Source of the DNA: Cryptomeria japonica | Lineage: Eukaryota > Streptophyta > Pinopsida > Cupressales > Cupressaceae | Direction: 5' to 3' | Length of the DNA: 64,000 nt | Assembly: GCF_030272615.1 (NCBI RefSeq) | Contig: NC_081415.1 | Location: forward strand, 627,224,240 to 627,288,239 | Shown here: positions 35,600 to 47,697 of the stretch, piece by piece | How the letters are laid out: the number at the start of each line of letters is the position of its first letter | How positions within the stretch are numbered: position 1 is the stretch's first letter | Position numbers and translations under genes: made by a program | The notes under the pieces: generated by a model | Database searches by the model: none | What the model saw: the letters and a program-made list of their open reading frames with translations, nothing else | What the model was told of the DNA's origin: nothing

Positions 35600-35720
35600 C
35601 ATAGATAGATAGATATAGATATATGAATATATGTATGTCTATATATATGAATATATGTAGAATATATATGTCTACATATATGAATATATGTATGTCTACT
35701 TCTATGAAAATATATAAAAA
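35600..35720 (+). repeat. AT-rich minisatellite
   Basis: Three or four imperfect copies of a unit of about 25-35 bp containing ATATATGAATATATGT and ATGTCTA. Confidence 0.75.
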
Positions 35721-36066
35721 TAAATCTATGTTAACATATTTGAATATTAAAAAACATAACCCATATGTGTTATTTTAAAAATAAAAACCCATTAGTGTTA
35801 TGTAGAAAATAAAAAAACCTATCCGTGTTATTTAAAAAAAAACCATGCGCATTTTTAAAAAAATAATACCCCTTGCACATTTTTTTCTTGTCCTTAGGTT
35901 TGGATATCAAGGTTGAGGCTTGGGAGCCTTACTTCCCTCCTTTTTACGTGTTTTCTTCTTTTTACCTAGTTGACCCTCTCCTATTCACCCTTATTTAAAT
36001 GAAGAGAAGAAGCATATGTCTATTCATCCTAAACCTTCACAATCCTCGGCTAAAACTAAAAGAAAC

Positions 36067-36930
36067 CCTATCACAATCCTACAACAATATAAAATGAGGA
36101 ATACACTTTATTTGGAATGCACATACCTCTATTACTTTAAGAGGAAGGTTTTGATATCAAACCAAGCATTTTATATATGGTTTATAAATTGTGTTATACA
36201 AAAAGGTGTATTACACATTATGTTTTTTCAACCTACACAAGCTTAGTTCATGGCTGGTAATATGGTCTTTTTCCTCATTTGACATTGTCATGAATAAGCT
36301 TATGAATGTTAAAAAATAAAATATGTAGTTCAACCTACAACTTTATTGGTTTATGTCTATCTATGAGTGTTATTATTTGAAATTTTGACATAAGTTATGG
36401 TGGTATTGTATGGGTACAATGTATTTATGTTACAGTAGATAGAGAGGTATGGATGGATAGAGGGATACATGTTTAGAAATAGCAAAATCACAGTTGTTCA
36501 ACAATAAAACATAACTAGAGAGAAACCTAATCCTACACAGTGGAAATTCATCAAACAAGGTCCTACAAATGAATTATATATGGACATTAGGTTCTATCAA
36601 TAGTTTGTGTAGGTTGAAAAACACAATGATGTGTATTTTAGCCTACAAATTTATATTTATAATGGAATCCTATCACAATCCTATAACAATACAAAATGAG
36701 GAATACACTCTTGTTGGGGTGTGCATACCTTTGTTACTTCAAGAGGACGATTATGATATCAAACTAATCATTTGAGATATATTTTACACAAAAGTGTATT
36801 ACACACTACTTTTTACACTAAAGTGTATTACACATTATGTTTTACACAAAAGTGCATTACACATTATGTTTTTCAACATACACAAGCCTAGTTCATGGTT
36901 GGTAAGATGTGTTTTTTCTTGATTTGATGT
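36067..36930 (+). repeat. Direct duplication (36067-36289 and 36669-36930) with an inverted piece between
   Basis: CCTATCACAATCCTA through AGGAATACAC and on to TTCATGGCTGGTAA is repeated 602 bp further on, with the same order of landmarks. Between them, 36599-36644 reads as the reverse complement of the ACACAT..TTTTTCAACCTACACAA landmark. The second copy has expanded to three tandem TTACAC..GTGTATTACAC units (about 36782-36868). A weaker partial copy (TTAGTTCATGGTTGGCAGG) lies at 43288, after the LINE. Confidence 0.75.
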
Positions 36931-37081
36931 TATCTCAAATGAGCAACCTTCCTCTTTAGGTAAAATAGGCATGTACATAGGGAAGGCCATCCCTAAAACA
37001 TCAAAGGGAATAGGAAAGCTGGAAGAACCGAGCTGATGGAACACAGTGTTCCATTGAGTCAGCCCTATCCCCAGTTAAAGT

Positions 37082-40000
37082 ATGAAGATAATATCCTAGA
37101 ATATCAGAGGGTTGAATGCCCCTCATAAGCAAGATGTGTTACGAAACATCATCAGAGATCATAAACTGGATGTGGTCCTTGTTCAGGAAACCAAGATGTC
37201 TAAAGAAAAAGTTGAAAAGATTAGAATTTTCAAGGAAAATGGAGTCATAGGATCTAACTCGGAGGGAGCTTTTGGAGGAACCATGATTTTTTGGAACAAA
37301 AAAACTATAATAGGAAAAGAAATCATCTCTTCTTTTAATAGGAACTTAGTTCAGCTTGAGCATATTAAGGACAACTTTGTTTGGGTGTTATCTAATGTCT
37401 ACGCTCCTAATACCAAATCTGGGAGAGCTATATACTGGAAAAGCCTTGTAGCTAACAGACTCCAGTTTGCTGATCAAACATGGATTATTATGGGAGACTT
37501 CAATACTCTGCTCAAAGATGAAGAGAAGATGGGAGGTATCCTGTTACAACTTGATGGGAAACAAGACCTTATGGACTTCATTAATGACCAAGCTCTTATT
37601 GACGTGGATCTTTAGGGTATCAACTACACTTGGACCAATAGAAGAACCAGAGCCGATCTGATTCAAGTTAAGCTTGATAGATCTTTAATCTCTCCTGACT
37701 GGTTTTCTAGGTATAGCTACTCCCTTGCTTCCGTTATCAAAATTGGGTTAGACCATTACCCCATCTCCTTCACTGCCAATTCTTTTTCGGCCAAGAGAAA
37801 CTTCCCTTTTAGATTCGAAAAAGCTTGGCTCTCCCATCCTTCTCTGGAAGCTTGTATTGCTAAATGGTGGAATTCTGAAGTGGAGGGTAAGGCTCTTTTT
37901 AGAATTGCTAAAAAGCTCAACATTCTAAAAGCTAAAATTAAAACTTGGAACAAAGAGATTTTTTGGGACATATTCAAGAGCAAAATTCAAGTCAAAGCTA
38001 AAATTAAGGATGTTCAGGATAGAATCCAAGAGGTTGGGCTAACTGAAGATCTTAGGATGGCTGAAAATAATCTTTTATCTAAATACCACACCATCATCTC
38101 TAATGAAGAGACTTTCTGGAGACAAAGATCCAGAGCCTTGTTCCTGAAGGAAGGCAACAAAAACACCCGCTTCTTTCACTTAACTGCTCTTAAGCATAGG
38201 GGAGCCAACAGAATATCTAGATTATCCTACAATAAAGGTATCCTAATAGAGGATTGCGACATTAGGAAGGAAGCTCTCGAGCATTTCAGTACCCTACTGG
38301 GTGAAGTGGATAACCTAGATTTCAGCAATCAAAACACCCTTTTACAAGCTATTCCTTCTATCCTGACGGAAGTTGATAACCACCTCTTATCCTGTATTCC
38401 CTCTAATCTGAAAATCAAAAAGGTGGTGTTCTCCTTTCAGGGTGATAAATCCCTTGGACCAGATGGCTTCCCTATATTTTTCTTCCAAAATTTCTGGCAC
38501 ATAGTGGAGGCTGACATATGCAATGGTGTTAAAGAATTCTTTGGCTCCAGAAGACTTCTTAAGGAACTAAATGCCACCTTCATAGTCCTTATCCCAAAGA
38601 TCCCTGGAACTGATTCTCTCAACAAGTTTAGACCTATTATCCTGTGTAACTTTGTTTACAAGATTTTATCCAAGGTTCTGACTTCCAGGTTGTTGGAAAT
38701 TCTCCCTAGGATTATCTCTGTCCAGCAGAGTGGCTTTGTCCTCAGAAGATAGATTTTGGATTCCATTATCTTCGTTCATGAAAATATCCACTCCCTGAAA
38801 GTGGCAAATAACCAGGGATTCTTCCTAAAGTTAGACATGGCTAAAGATTTTGATAGAGTGAATTGGCAGTTTCTCCTTAGGATCATGAAAGCATTTGGTT
38901 TTGGTTACAAAGTTATTCAGCTCTGCTCTCAACTTATGGAAACTTCCTCCTCTACTGTTATTGTCAATGGTTCCCCATCCAGTTTCTTCAAAAGCTCTAG
39001 AGGTCTCAGACAGGGAGACCCCATATCCCCTATCCTGTTCACCATACTTGTTGAATGCCTGGGCAGATTCATTCTCAAAAATGTGGAAGATTGCAAATAT
39101 TAAGGGTCTGAAACCTTCTTCTTCCAATGTTGTCTGTTCTCATGAACAATTCGTTGATGACTCTATTACTATGGGGGAAGCCACCATCATGGAAGCTAAC
39201 AATATGAAGAATATTTTGAATACTTATGAATCTGCCTCTAGCCAAAAAATCAATTGGGATAAAAGTTCTCTTTTTTTCATCAATACCCCGGTCCAAAGGC
39301 AACTAAGGATTGGAAGGATTCTTGGCTGCAATATCTCTGAGTTTCCCTCTACTTATTTGGGGCTTCCTTTGTGTCTTAAGCCTGAGGACTCCTTCTGGAA
39401 CAAGCTGATAGACAAACTTAACCTGAAACTTGTTGGTTGGAAAGGGGTTGTCCTTAGTCAAGCGGGCAAAATCACTCTGCTCAAAGCCACTCTCCAAAAC
39501 CTTCATGTGTATGCTCTCAGCTTGTTCAAAATCCCCACAAAGTTTGTAGAAGCCATTGAAAGAATCTAAAAAAAATTCCTTTGGTCAGGAGTCAAAGTCA
39601 AAAATAGAATTCCCCTTATTGCCTGGAATAAAATATGTTCCCCTAAGGCCTCAGGTGGGCTAGGTTTAAGGAATATTGGTTCTATGAACAAAGCTTTATT
39701 AGCCAAACAAATATGGAGATTCAAAGGGGAGGAAAGAGAATGGAACTCTATCTAGAAAAACAAATATATCTATATGCAACCTTCTGAGGAAGAATTCTTT
39801 GATAACTCTTTCACTGTTGAAGGATCTGCTATATGGAATGTTGTGCAATCTGCTAAAAGCTGGGCTGCTGCTGGCAGAACTTGGAACCTTGGGGATGGGA
39901 GGAGAATAAGATTTTGGGAAGATAGATGGATCCTAGATAAACCTTTGGAGGAAATTCCAATCCTTAAAGATTGGAAAAACCGGTTCAAAAGCAAGTATGG

Positions 40001-41264
40001 TGAAAAGGTCAGAGATTACTGGATAAATGGGAACTAGATTAATTTTAGCCAGCAGTGTCCGAGGCTCAAGTTCCTTCAGATTGCTCTCTCTGCTAAAATC
40101 CCTAGAGACAAAAAAGATGATAGATTGATATGGATGGAAACCCTGGATGGGATTTATTTTGTTTCCTCTGTTGTGGCTATTCACAATGACCCAGTGGAAG
40201 AAATTCCCATCTGGGCTAAAGTTTGGAACAAGAAGTTAGTTCCAAAGGTCAATATCTTCTTCTGGATTTTCATCCAAAATAAGGTATTAACCCTAGACAA
40301 TCTTCATAAAAGAGGTATTATTTTTCCTTATAGGTGCTCTCTTTGCTGCAGGGAAGAAGAGACGACTTGCCACATTCTCAGCCAATGCACTTTTAGCAAG
40401 GATATATGGAAAATCATCCTAACCAGGTGGAACCTGAGCTGGGTTTTCCCAAACTCCCTTGGGGACTCTTGGCAGCAATGGCATTGCCCTAATTCTAATC
40501 CTAAAATTGTGGAGACTTGGAGACTTACTCTGCCAATTGTTATCTAGAATATTTGGAAAGAGAGCAATAATAGGATTTTTAGGGATAAAAGGGCTATTCC
40601 TAAAGTGGTTGCAGATAAAATCTTTAGGAGTATTTTTGAATGCCTCTATTTCACTGATCAGGGACTTACTGCTAAAGATGATTTTAAAGACAAGTGGAAC
40701 CTTTCTACCACTACTTCTAGCAAGGAGACTAGAAGAGAAGGTCTTGTCTAGTGCTTTCCTCCTCAAGGATGGATTAAGGCTAACTTTGATGGGGTTTCTA
40801 AAGGGAATCCAGGTAAAGCTGGATACGGAGGCATTGTTAGAAATTTTGCTAGAAGTTGTCTTAAGGCGGTGGCTGGACCTCTGGGGAATCAAACTAGCCA
40901 TTTTGTTGAAGCCTCTGCCACCCTGAACACCTTAATTATAGCTAAAAATCTAAATTATGATAAATTATGGCTTGAGGGAGATTCACTTAATATCATTAAG
41001 TGTTTAAAGGGGGAATCAGAGCCTTCTTGGTCTATTGAAAATATCATCATGAAAGCTAGGGAGATCATTGCAAGTTTCAAAGAAATTATTATTCAACATG
41101 CTTTCAGAGAACAAAACAGTGTTGCGGATTGTTTAGCGAATTCTGGGGTTAACTCTGATTCCCAAATGATTTGGCAAGAGGAGGATCTGAATTTAAACAT
41201 TAAAGAGTTCCTTAGAAAGGACTGTTATATGGGGAGAGAAGGACAATTTAATCATGACAAGTAA
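37082..41264 (+). pseudogene. LINE ORF2: endonuclease, reverse transcriptase, zinc finger, RNase H
   Basis: About 1394 codons, normal for plant L1 ORF2. The ATG at 37082 gives MKIIS then a stop where Trp is expected, then NIRGLNAP. The apurinic-type endonuclease (aa 1-230) shows VQETK, SNVYAP, GDFN and LDHYPI. RT (aa about 445-740) shows KSLGPDGFP, LIPKIPG, FRPIILCN, FLKLDMAKDFDRVNW, GLRQGDPISPILF and the catalytic FVDDS. A zinc-finger region follows (CSLCC ... TCHILSQC, near 40335-40390). A C-terminal RNase H has WIKANFDGVSKGNPGKAGYG, VEAS, EGDS and QNSVADCLAN; plant L1 elements with an archaeal-like RNase H are known. Stops occur at 37097, 37613, 38750, 39567, 39753, 40036, 40545 and 40752, with one frameshift near 39080. 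Confidence 0.9.
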
Positions 41265-42984
41265 AAAGCATCATTTATGCCTTGCTGGAAAGGCCATCAT
41301 TACTTGGCATTGCGGCAGATCTTCAACAACCTTTAATAATTTGACGAATGTTTTGTGGGTTACTCAGTTCAAAAACTTGAGCAACATCAGGAAAGAAGGT
41401 TTTAATTTGAAGAGAAACAGAGCAGATAGCCCATATATGAAGATGGGAGGAGACCTAAGGCGGGAAGAACCAAACAATACGTTGACTTGGAAAGCGATGC
41501 CAAAAGTTTGGGTGAAATTGGAGAAGGGCTCTCTCACCAGCTTCATGGAGAAGCTCGTGGACTATGACAAAGGTAGGGTTAACCTAGTTGTTTCTAAGAT
41601 TTCTGAAAACTGGTCTAATGGCTCTTTTAAAATTTATGGAGTTAAGTTTAAGCTAGACGTTGGGCTCATCTCCACTGTGACCAACATGCCCCACACTGGG
41701 CTTAATTTCTTTCGAGACCTTAAAGTCTCCAACAACGTAGTCAATCTGTTCCTATGAAAAGAGAAAGAGAGTGTTAAAATCGGCAAAGCTACTGGGGGCT
41801 ACTACAAAGCTGCAAACATCAAGAAGCTGTGGGGCTGGGTTCTGAAAGCAATTATGGAATACATCACGGTTGAAGGTTGTTTCTCTAGGGCCCACACCTA
41901 CCACTTCATGCTCTTAAACCATTTCAGACATGACAAAAAGGTATCCCTGCCCTACTACCTTTTTCGGTCCCTCTCTAGGTCCCTCAATAAACACAAGAAT
42001 AACCCTTCCAACCCGATTCTCCATTGCGGGCTTCTGTTGCTCATCTATGAGCATTGCAAAACCCTTGCCCTGCAGGAAAATAAGAGGATTTCTGCCTCTC
42101 CAGGAAAGAGAAAGATGGAAGAGGGAGAAACCAGCAAGGAGAAGGCATCCTCCAGCAAAAAAAGGAAAAGTGTTCCTGGGTTGGAAATAGAGGAAATAGT
42201 TAAGGAAAGCAATGAAATGGAGATGAACGACTCCAATGGTGAAGATAGCTGGAAAGATGAGGAGCTTGGTAATGAGGAAGAAAGTGGGGATAATGAGCCT
42301 GGTCATGAAAGCCCTATCCTCAGTGATTGCCCTAGTAAGGACAATAGCCATCTGATGTAAGAAGTGGATCTCAAGGATAACGAGGAAATCAAAGTGAATT
42401 CCAAGAAGGAAATGAACAAAGATTCTAAGAAGGACCTGACTAAGGATACGGATAGTGAGGATAAGGAATATGCTGGTAAAGGGCTTATCCTGGATAACCT
42501 CAAGAAACACTCTGAGGTGAGAATGGATTACAATAGATGGACCTACGAGATCCTGAAAAACTTGGAAAAAAAGGGAATAAACTCAGATGAGAAGAGGGAG
42601 GATGAAAACAGAGAGTAGATTAAATGGAAGCAGAAAATGGAGAATAAGGTAAAATTGTTGGAAGAGGGAAAAGAAGCGATGAAAAATTTGATGGGCGTTA
42701 TCCCAAGTATCCTCTCTATCATCACTAAAAACCTAGACGACATCGCTAAGGTCTTTGATCATACCTGCACTCTAAATCCGATTGTGGATCTTGACCTAGA
42801 TGATGAAACCATCTAGACTAGAAGCGGTGATGCTACTCTAGTGGGCGGTACTGCAAAGAGAACCAGGGCCAGTGTCAAGAAAGTTGTGGCTGCTTCCGCA
42901 AAGGATCCCCCTAACCTCAAAGACTATATCAAAGAGCTGCACGAAATTAGCAACACCCTGGCAAAAGCCTTGGAAAAAATCTGA
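41254..42984 (+). pseudogene. LINE ORF3, unknown protein with coiled coil
   Basis: About 576 codons in one frame with only four stops (41755, 42358, 42616, 42814) and no frameshift. The ATG at 41254 overlaps the last 11 bases of ORF2, an arrangement suited to re-initiation. The N-terminal 270 aa look globular (WKAMPKVWVKLEKGSLTSFM, WSNGSFKIYGVKFKLDVGLI, PILHCGLLLLIYEH). The pattern recalls the domain called putative plant transposon protein in other plant retroelements, but I cannot prove it. Residues about 284-306 are Lys-rich and nuclear-signal-like (KRKMEEGETSKEK, KKRKS), 320-350 are acidic, and 455-500 form a probable coiled coil (KLLEEGKEAMKNLM). It may do the work of the missing ORF1, for example RNA binding or oligomerisation. 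Confidence 0.7.
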
Positions 42985-43162
42985 ATTCTGGAAGGCCTGC
43001 TGGCTTAATGGGGCTTTTTGGGGTTTTCTCTTGTTTTCCGATGGTTTTTTGTGGTTTTGTTCTTTTCTATTTCTCATCACTTTTGTTGTTTATGTTGTTT
43101 AAGTTCTGATTGTAAAGGGTTTCGGGGCCCCTTCAAAACCTGCTTTTTCCTTAATCAAAAAC
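42985..43162 (+). other. LINE 3' untranslated tail
   Basis: Ends TGTAAAGGGTTTCGGGGCCC, then TTCAAAACC.. and TTAATCAAAAAC. The last 55 bases recur in the truncated copy at 19393-19458, so this is probably the part recognised by the element's reverse transcriptase. Contains the palindrome GGGGCCCC. Confidence 0.8.
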
Positions 43163-43476
43163 ATAGGCCTGTACACCCTAACAAAAGTGTATTTTTCATT
43201 TTATGATGTTGTAGATTTTTAATAGGATTTCATTGTATATGAAGTTGTGGGTTGCAATACACATTGTATTTTGTAGCCTACAAAAGATTAGTTCATGGTT
43301 GGCAGGTGTGGTGTTGTAAATTGTAACCCTTCTAAATTTAACACTCATTTGAGGGCCCTTTCTTTAGTGTATTTATAATTAGTGGACCAACAAAATCAAT
43401 TCAACACTACATTACATAATTATTACATCTATATCTTAAATAAAGGATAGGGAGATAGATATATAAGTGGTGAGAT

Positions 43477-43481
<5 letters not shown>
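43163..43481. other. Flank after LINE, partial copy of the 36-kb repeat
   Basis: Starts with the second target duplication and continues the sequence family seen before the LINE (AAAAGTGTAT.., TTAGTTCATGGTTGGCAGG at 43288). No gene. Confidence 0.6.
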
Positions 43482-43540
<59 letters not shown>

Positions 43541-43639
43541 GAGGGGGTAATAAAATGATAGGGAGATAGACAAAAAAAAGAGTAAAGATATGGATAAACG
43601 AGGGCGAGGTAGAGAGAGAGAGAGATAGAGATAAATGGG

Positions 43640-43684
<45 letters not shown>

Positions 43685-43869
43685 TATATATGTATATATA
43701 TATACATGTATATGTATATATACATATATATATACATATACATATGTATATGTATATATATATGTGTGTGTGTATATACATGTATATATATATGTGTGTG
43801 TATATGTATATATAATATATATGTATATGTATATATATACATATACATGTATATATATGTATATGTATA
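43482..43869 (+). repeat. Compound microsatellite (GA)n, (TG)n, (TA/TG)n
   Basis: GA run 43482-43535, TG run 43641-43682, then alternating TATATG/TACATA sequence to 43869. All long open frames here, such as repeated Tyr-Ile or Cys-Val, are repeat artefacts. Confidence 0.95.
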
Positions 43870-45100
43870 TGTAAAGCATGCTAGAATTCATCTTAAAGAT
43901 ATCAATTAGAAACACCAGGGAAATCACGAATCCATGTCTAATTAACAAACCTAACAAACTAGACAATGAAATAATGCAATCATCAAGAAAAATAGGAATT
44001 AAGAATGAAATCAATTCAAATAAAACTCCCTATTCCCAAGATGTGCATATTGCTTCCATTGCTCTTCTTCTCTTCATGGTATGATGGCACAAAGATTTGA
44101 AGTTCGTGATTGTTGAAAATGGAGAATGGATGCTCATTTTATAGAAAATTGGAGAAGATTGATGGAAAGGTGGAACAGAATGATCAAGAGGTGTGAACTG
44201 AGGTGAGCTCAAATGCAAGTTGATAGATGAACTGCTGATTGTAGGAGTGGAACTCAATAGATTGAATAGATTAAAGGAGTCAACTGGTTGATGAAAGAGT
44301 TAACTGAAGGAAGCAAAAGAATGATTGGAGGAAATAAAGAGGATGACACAGAGAGCTAAATTTAGAAAAAGCTAACTGAAGGATGGAAATAGAAGTTGGA
44401 GAGATAAATGATTTAATTAATTAATTGACTGAATTAATTAATTTAGCATGTGCTTGCATTTAGATTTAGATTATTAATTTAATCCTTGCATGAGATATTA
44501 TTCAAATAATTGAATTTATTAATTCAATTTTAGCATTTGAATATATTTAGAACTTGACTTTGATTTTCAATTTGGTTTTTGAAATCATGCACATGTGATG
44601 AATTTGGAAGAAATTAGAAGAATATGAAATTAAATGAAATTAGAATTTGGAGAACTAGAAGAATCAATTAGTTAATTAAATATTTTAAAGAAACTATTTA
44701 ATTATTTAGAAATGGAATTTAATTAAATAATAAAGATTATTTAATTTAAAGGATTAAATTATAATTAATTAAATAATAAATATTTAATTAATACTTTAGA
44801 AGAGGGTTGAATGATTAGATGATTTAGAGATAGAAATTGAGTAATTAATAATTTATTTAAATAATAAAGATTACTTAAATTGGGGAATCAATTAATTATT
44901 TAATTAATATTTATAAAATGATTAAATGATGAAATGATGAAAGAATAGGAAATAGAATAATTAATAAGATGATGAGGAAATATGAAATTAGAAGAATTTA
45001 GAAGAATAAGTTTAGTTGACTTAATTAAATAATAAAGATTATTTAATCAATTAGAGGAATAATTAGTACATGATCAATGAGACATTTTTAGGTGTTTATA
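43870..45100 (-). mobile_element. Candidate solo LTR G3, Gypsy-type
   Basis: 1231 bp beginning TGTAAAGCATGC on the plus strand and ending AGGTGTTTATA, which reads as a mutated minus-strand LTR start (TGTAGACACCT elsewhere). Flanked on both sides by GTATA, but that word is frequent in the surrounding microsatellite, so the duplication is weak evidence. The first 150 bp match the partial LTR at 63851-64000 (GGGAAATCACGAATCC landmark). Minus-strand TATAAAAT lies near 44143. AT-rich TTAATTAATTAAA sequence dominates 44400-45060. Confidence 0.65.
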
Positions 45101-45358
45101 GTATACATACACATATACATGTATATATACATATACATATAGATATACATGTATATATACATATAGATATAGATATACATGTATATATAGATATATACAT
45201 GTATATATAGATACATGTGTATATATCTATACACATGTAATATACATGTATATACATATATATATACATGTATATATACATGTATATATATATATATAAA
45301 TTTATATATACATGTATATCTATACATGTATACATGTATATATATATATATATACATA
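45101..45358 (+). repeat. TA/CATG-rich microsatellite
   Basis: Irregular TATACATGTATATATACATA repeats. Apparent Tyr-Ile-rich frames are artefacts. Confidence 0.95.
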
Positions 45359-45359
45359 A

Positions 45360-46400
45360 TTTGCGTCGTAAAATTGAGACTCTGACAATTTTGATCATGT
45401 TCTAAGTCCTCACCCTAGCAACTGCACCTCCCTGCTCAATTGGGACCCCTTTTCTGCATTATCCTTCCAAATCTCCCCCTATTTCAACTCTTGTGCCACC
45501 CTTTGACCCTGTCTAGACCCCAAAATAGGGCAAGGCAGGGGCACCACGCCCCTATTAGCGCCCATGTCCTCCCTCTTTGGGTGGCTCTAAAATGGGTCCA
45601 TTCGACCCTTGGACCTAAATTTGCTTTCAAGAATTAAATTCCCCCTATGTCGAACTTTGATTAGGGGATAGCTAACCCTCCAAGGTAAGTATAAAAGGGG
45701 GCTTAATTCTCTCATTTGGGTAAGAAGAAGGATGATAGAGGTGAACAAGCAAGAGGTCTTCATTATCATCATCAAGCATTCAAGTGTTCAAGCATTCAAT
45801 AATTCATCAAGTCTTCTTCATTAATTCATTGGAGAAACATTACAACATCCATTTGCAAGCATGTGTGTGTCTGTTAGGGTTTTGTAAAGTTACATGCCAT
45901 TTCATGCAACACTTGTGATTACATTCAAAAAACAAAGCATATATGAACAGAAATTGCAGAAACTTGTAGGTCTAAAATTGAGACACTGAAAGCAAAGAAG
46001 CGGGAGGAATTTGAAAGCGTACCTGGTGTTGAAAAATGAGCCAAACTGACCTAGACAGGGGTGCCATGCCCTAGTCCTATTTTGTCTGACAGAAAGTTGC
46101 AACTGAAGGCCTGCAAATTTGATGTTCTAAATTGTTGTTCTGCCAAAATCCACCTGCAATTCGGAGGACTAGGGCACCACGCCCCTATCCTAGGCAGGAC
46201 TAGGGCACCACGCCCATATCCTAGTTATTTATGCGCAAGTTTGATCTCCAGGACTGTGTCTGTGTGCTCTATTGGACCTGAAATTTACAGTGATGATCGG
46301 ATCCTGTAACTGCACCTGTAACTGAAAATAGGGTTTTGGGGTGGCTATATGGGGTTTTGCCTTAGTCAAACCCTTGTTTTGGTGATTTCCACCTCAACAA
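45360..46400 (+). repeat. Probable Gypsy LTR or leader, plus orientation, boundaries unresolved
   Basis: No coding frame. TATAAAAGGGGGC near 45690-45702 is a good TATA box. TTTTGGTGATTTCC near 46368 resembles the TTTTGG primer-site context of the Gypsy elements here, which suggests that an LTR ends just before it. Contains four copies of a GGGCACCACGCCC-type inverted repeat. Confidence 0.45.
45537..46225 (+). repeat. Four dispersed GGGCACCACGCCC inverted-repeat units
   Basis: GGGGCACCACGCCCC at about 45538, GGGGTGCCATGCCCTAG at 46058, and AGGGCACCACGCCC at 46171 and 46201, the last three followed by CCTA-rich words. Each can form a short GGGC/GCCC hairpin. Confidence 0.75.
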
Positions 46401-46611
46401 ATAGCCTATTTGTATAGTAAAATAGTGTGTGCATGAATCTTGTGTGTACAAGACCCTAAAATGAGAAAGATAAGAAACTAGAGCTAGCCTACGCTTTGGA
46501 GAGTAAACCCTAAATGCATGTAAATGTAAATGTAAATGTAAATGAGAATGAGAATTTTCTAAATCAAATGTGATAGATGATCTAAAGCATGAATGATAAT
46601 GTGAAAATGAG

Positions 46612-47650
46612 TGTAAAGAAGCTCATACAAAGACATGAAAATAACATGAAACCATACCAATCCCTAAGGGAGAGATATAAGCCACTTGATCTCCTATTAT
46701 TCTTCAATGTCTTCAAGGATCCTAATTGATGATGAATACTTGATAAATTCTTGATGAATGTTGTTGAAGACTCTACATAAGTTTCTCTTTTACTACATAG
46801 AAGGCTCCTTGTGATCGCTAGAAGACTTTGCCAAAAAATCTTCCTTAGATTAGATTATATGCCTTCAAATGAAGAAAGAGAGTTCTTATGTATGAAACCC
46901 TAGATCTTAATTTCATCTTTAGGTCGACCTAGGATTTGAATTTCCTGCCAATTTCTTGGGGTTAAGCATTATAATATCATAGAATTATGCTCCCGAAATT
47001 TTGGGGAAAATGTTGAGGACCGAGTGCAACTTGCACCTGGTCCGACCAAATTTTCACCAAATTTTTAGGATCGTTAGATATGATGATATTAGAGTGAATC
47101 CCAAAGTTACAGCTAATTCTGAAATATTTTGATATGCGAAATCAGGCCTTAAAAGTCGAAATAAGACATAATTAGGGTTTATGATTTATTGGAGAAATAA
47201 AATAAAAAGGGGCACACTTAGGGTATAGGGCCCAACTTTATAATGTATGAAGTGGTGAAATGTGAATTTAGATTTAATTAAATTAATTAATTAAATGCTT
47301 AAAGATAAATTACAATGCAAGATGCAAACACACTAAGGTGGATGCTAAACTAAGTGTGGAATTGTACCACCCTAGCAAGGGTTTACAATTTACGACACTA
47401 CACACATGTATGTATGTATGTATGTATGTATGTATGTATGTATGTATGCGCAAATATATATATATATAGTTGCACACACACACACACACACATATATATG
47501 TATACACACACACACATGCACAAACATATATATATGTATAGACATATATATATATATACATATTTTTAGGTGTATGTATATATACATATATATATCTATG
47601 TATACACATATGCATATACATATATGTATACATACATATATATATATATA

Positions 47651-47697
<47 letters not shown>

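Larger units (their letters stand above)
36978..43162 (+). mobile_element. L1-type LINE with ORF2 and a downstream ORF3
   Basis: Bounded by ATAGGCATGTACA (36965-36977) and ATAGGCCTGTACA (43163-43175), a 13-bp target duplication with one mismatch. It has a 104-bp leader, ORF2 37082-41264, ORF3 41254-42984 and a 178-bp tail ending TTAATCAAAAAC. There is no long poly-A. Its 3' end is the same as the truncated copy at 19393-19458, which confirms that ORF3 lies inside the mobilised unit. No ORF1-like frame precedes ORF2, so either the copy is 5' truncated or the family has no upstream ORF1. Stops and one frameshift make it inactive. Confidence 0.88.

Noticed and set aside
41914-42510. 198-codon minus-strand frame
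   Set aside because: Antisense shadow of LINE ORF3; no start context, domain or promoter.
43436-44014. Long open frames of Tyr/Ile, Cys/Val or Leu/Ser repeats at 35396, 43436, 45088 and 47310
   Set aside because: They are translations of dinucleotide and tetranucleotide repeats, open on both strands.
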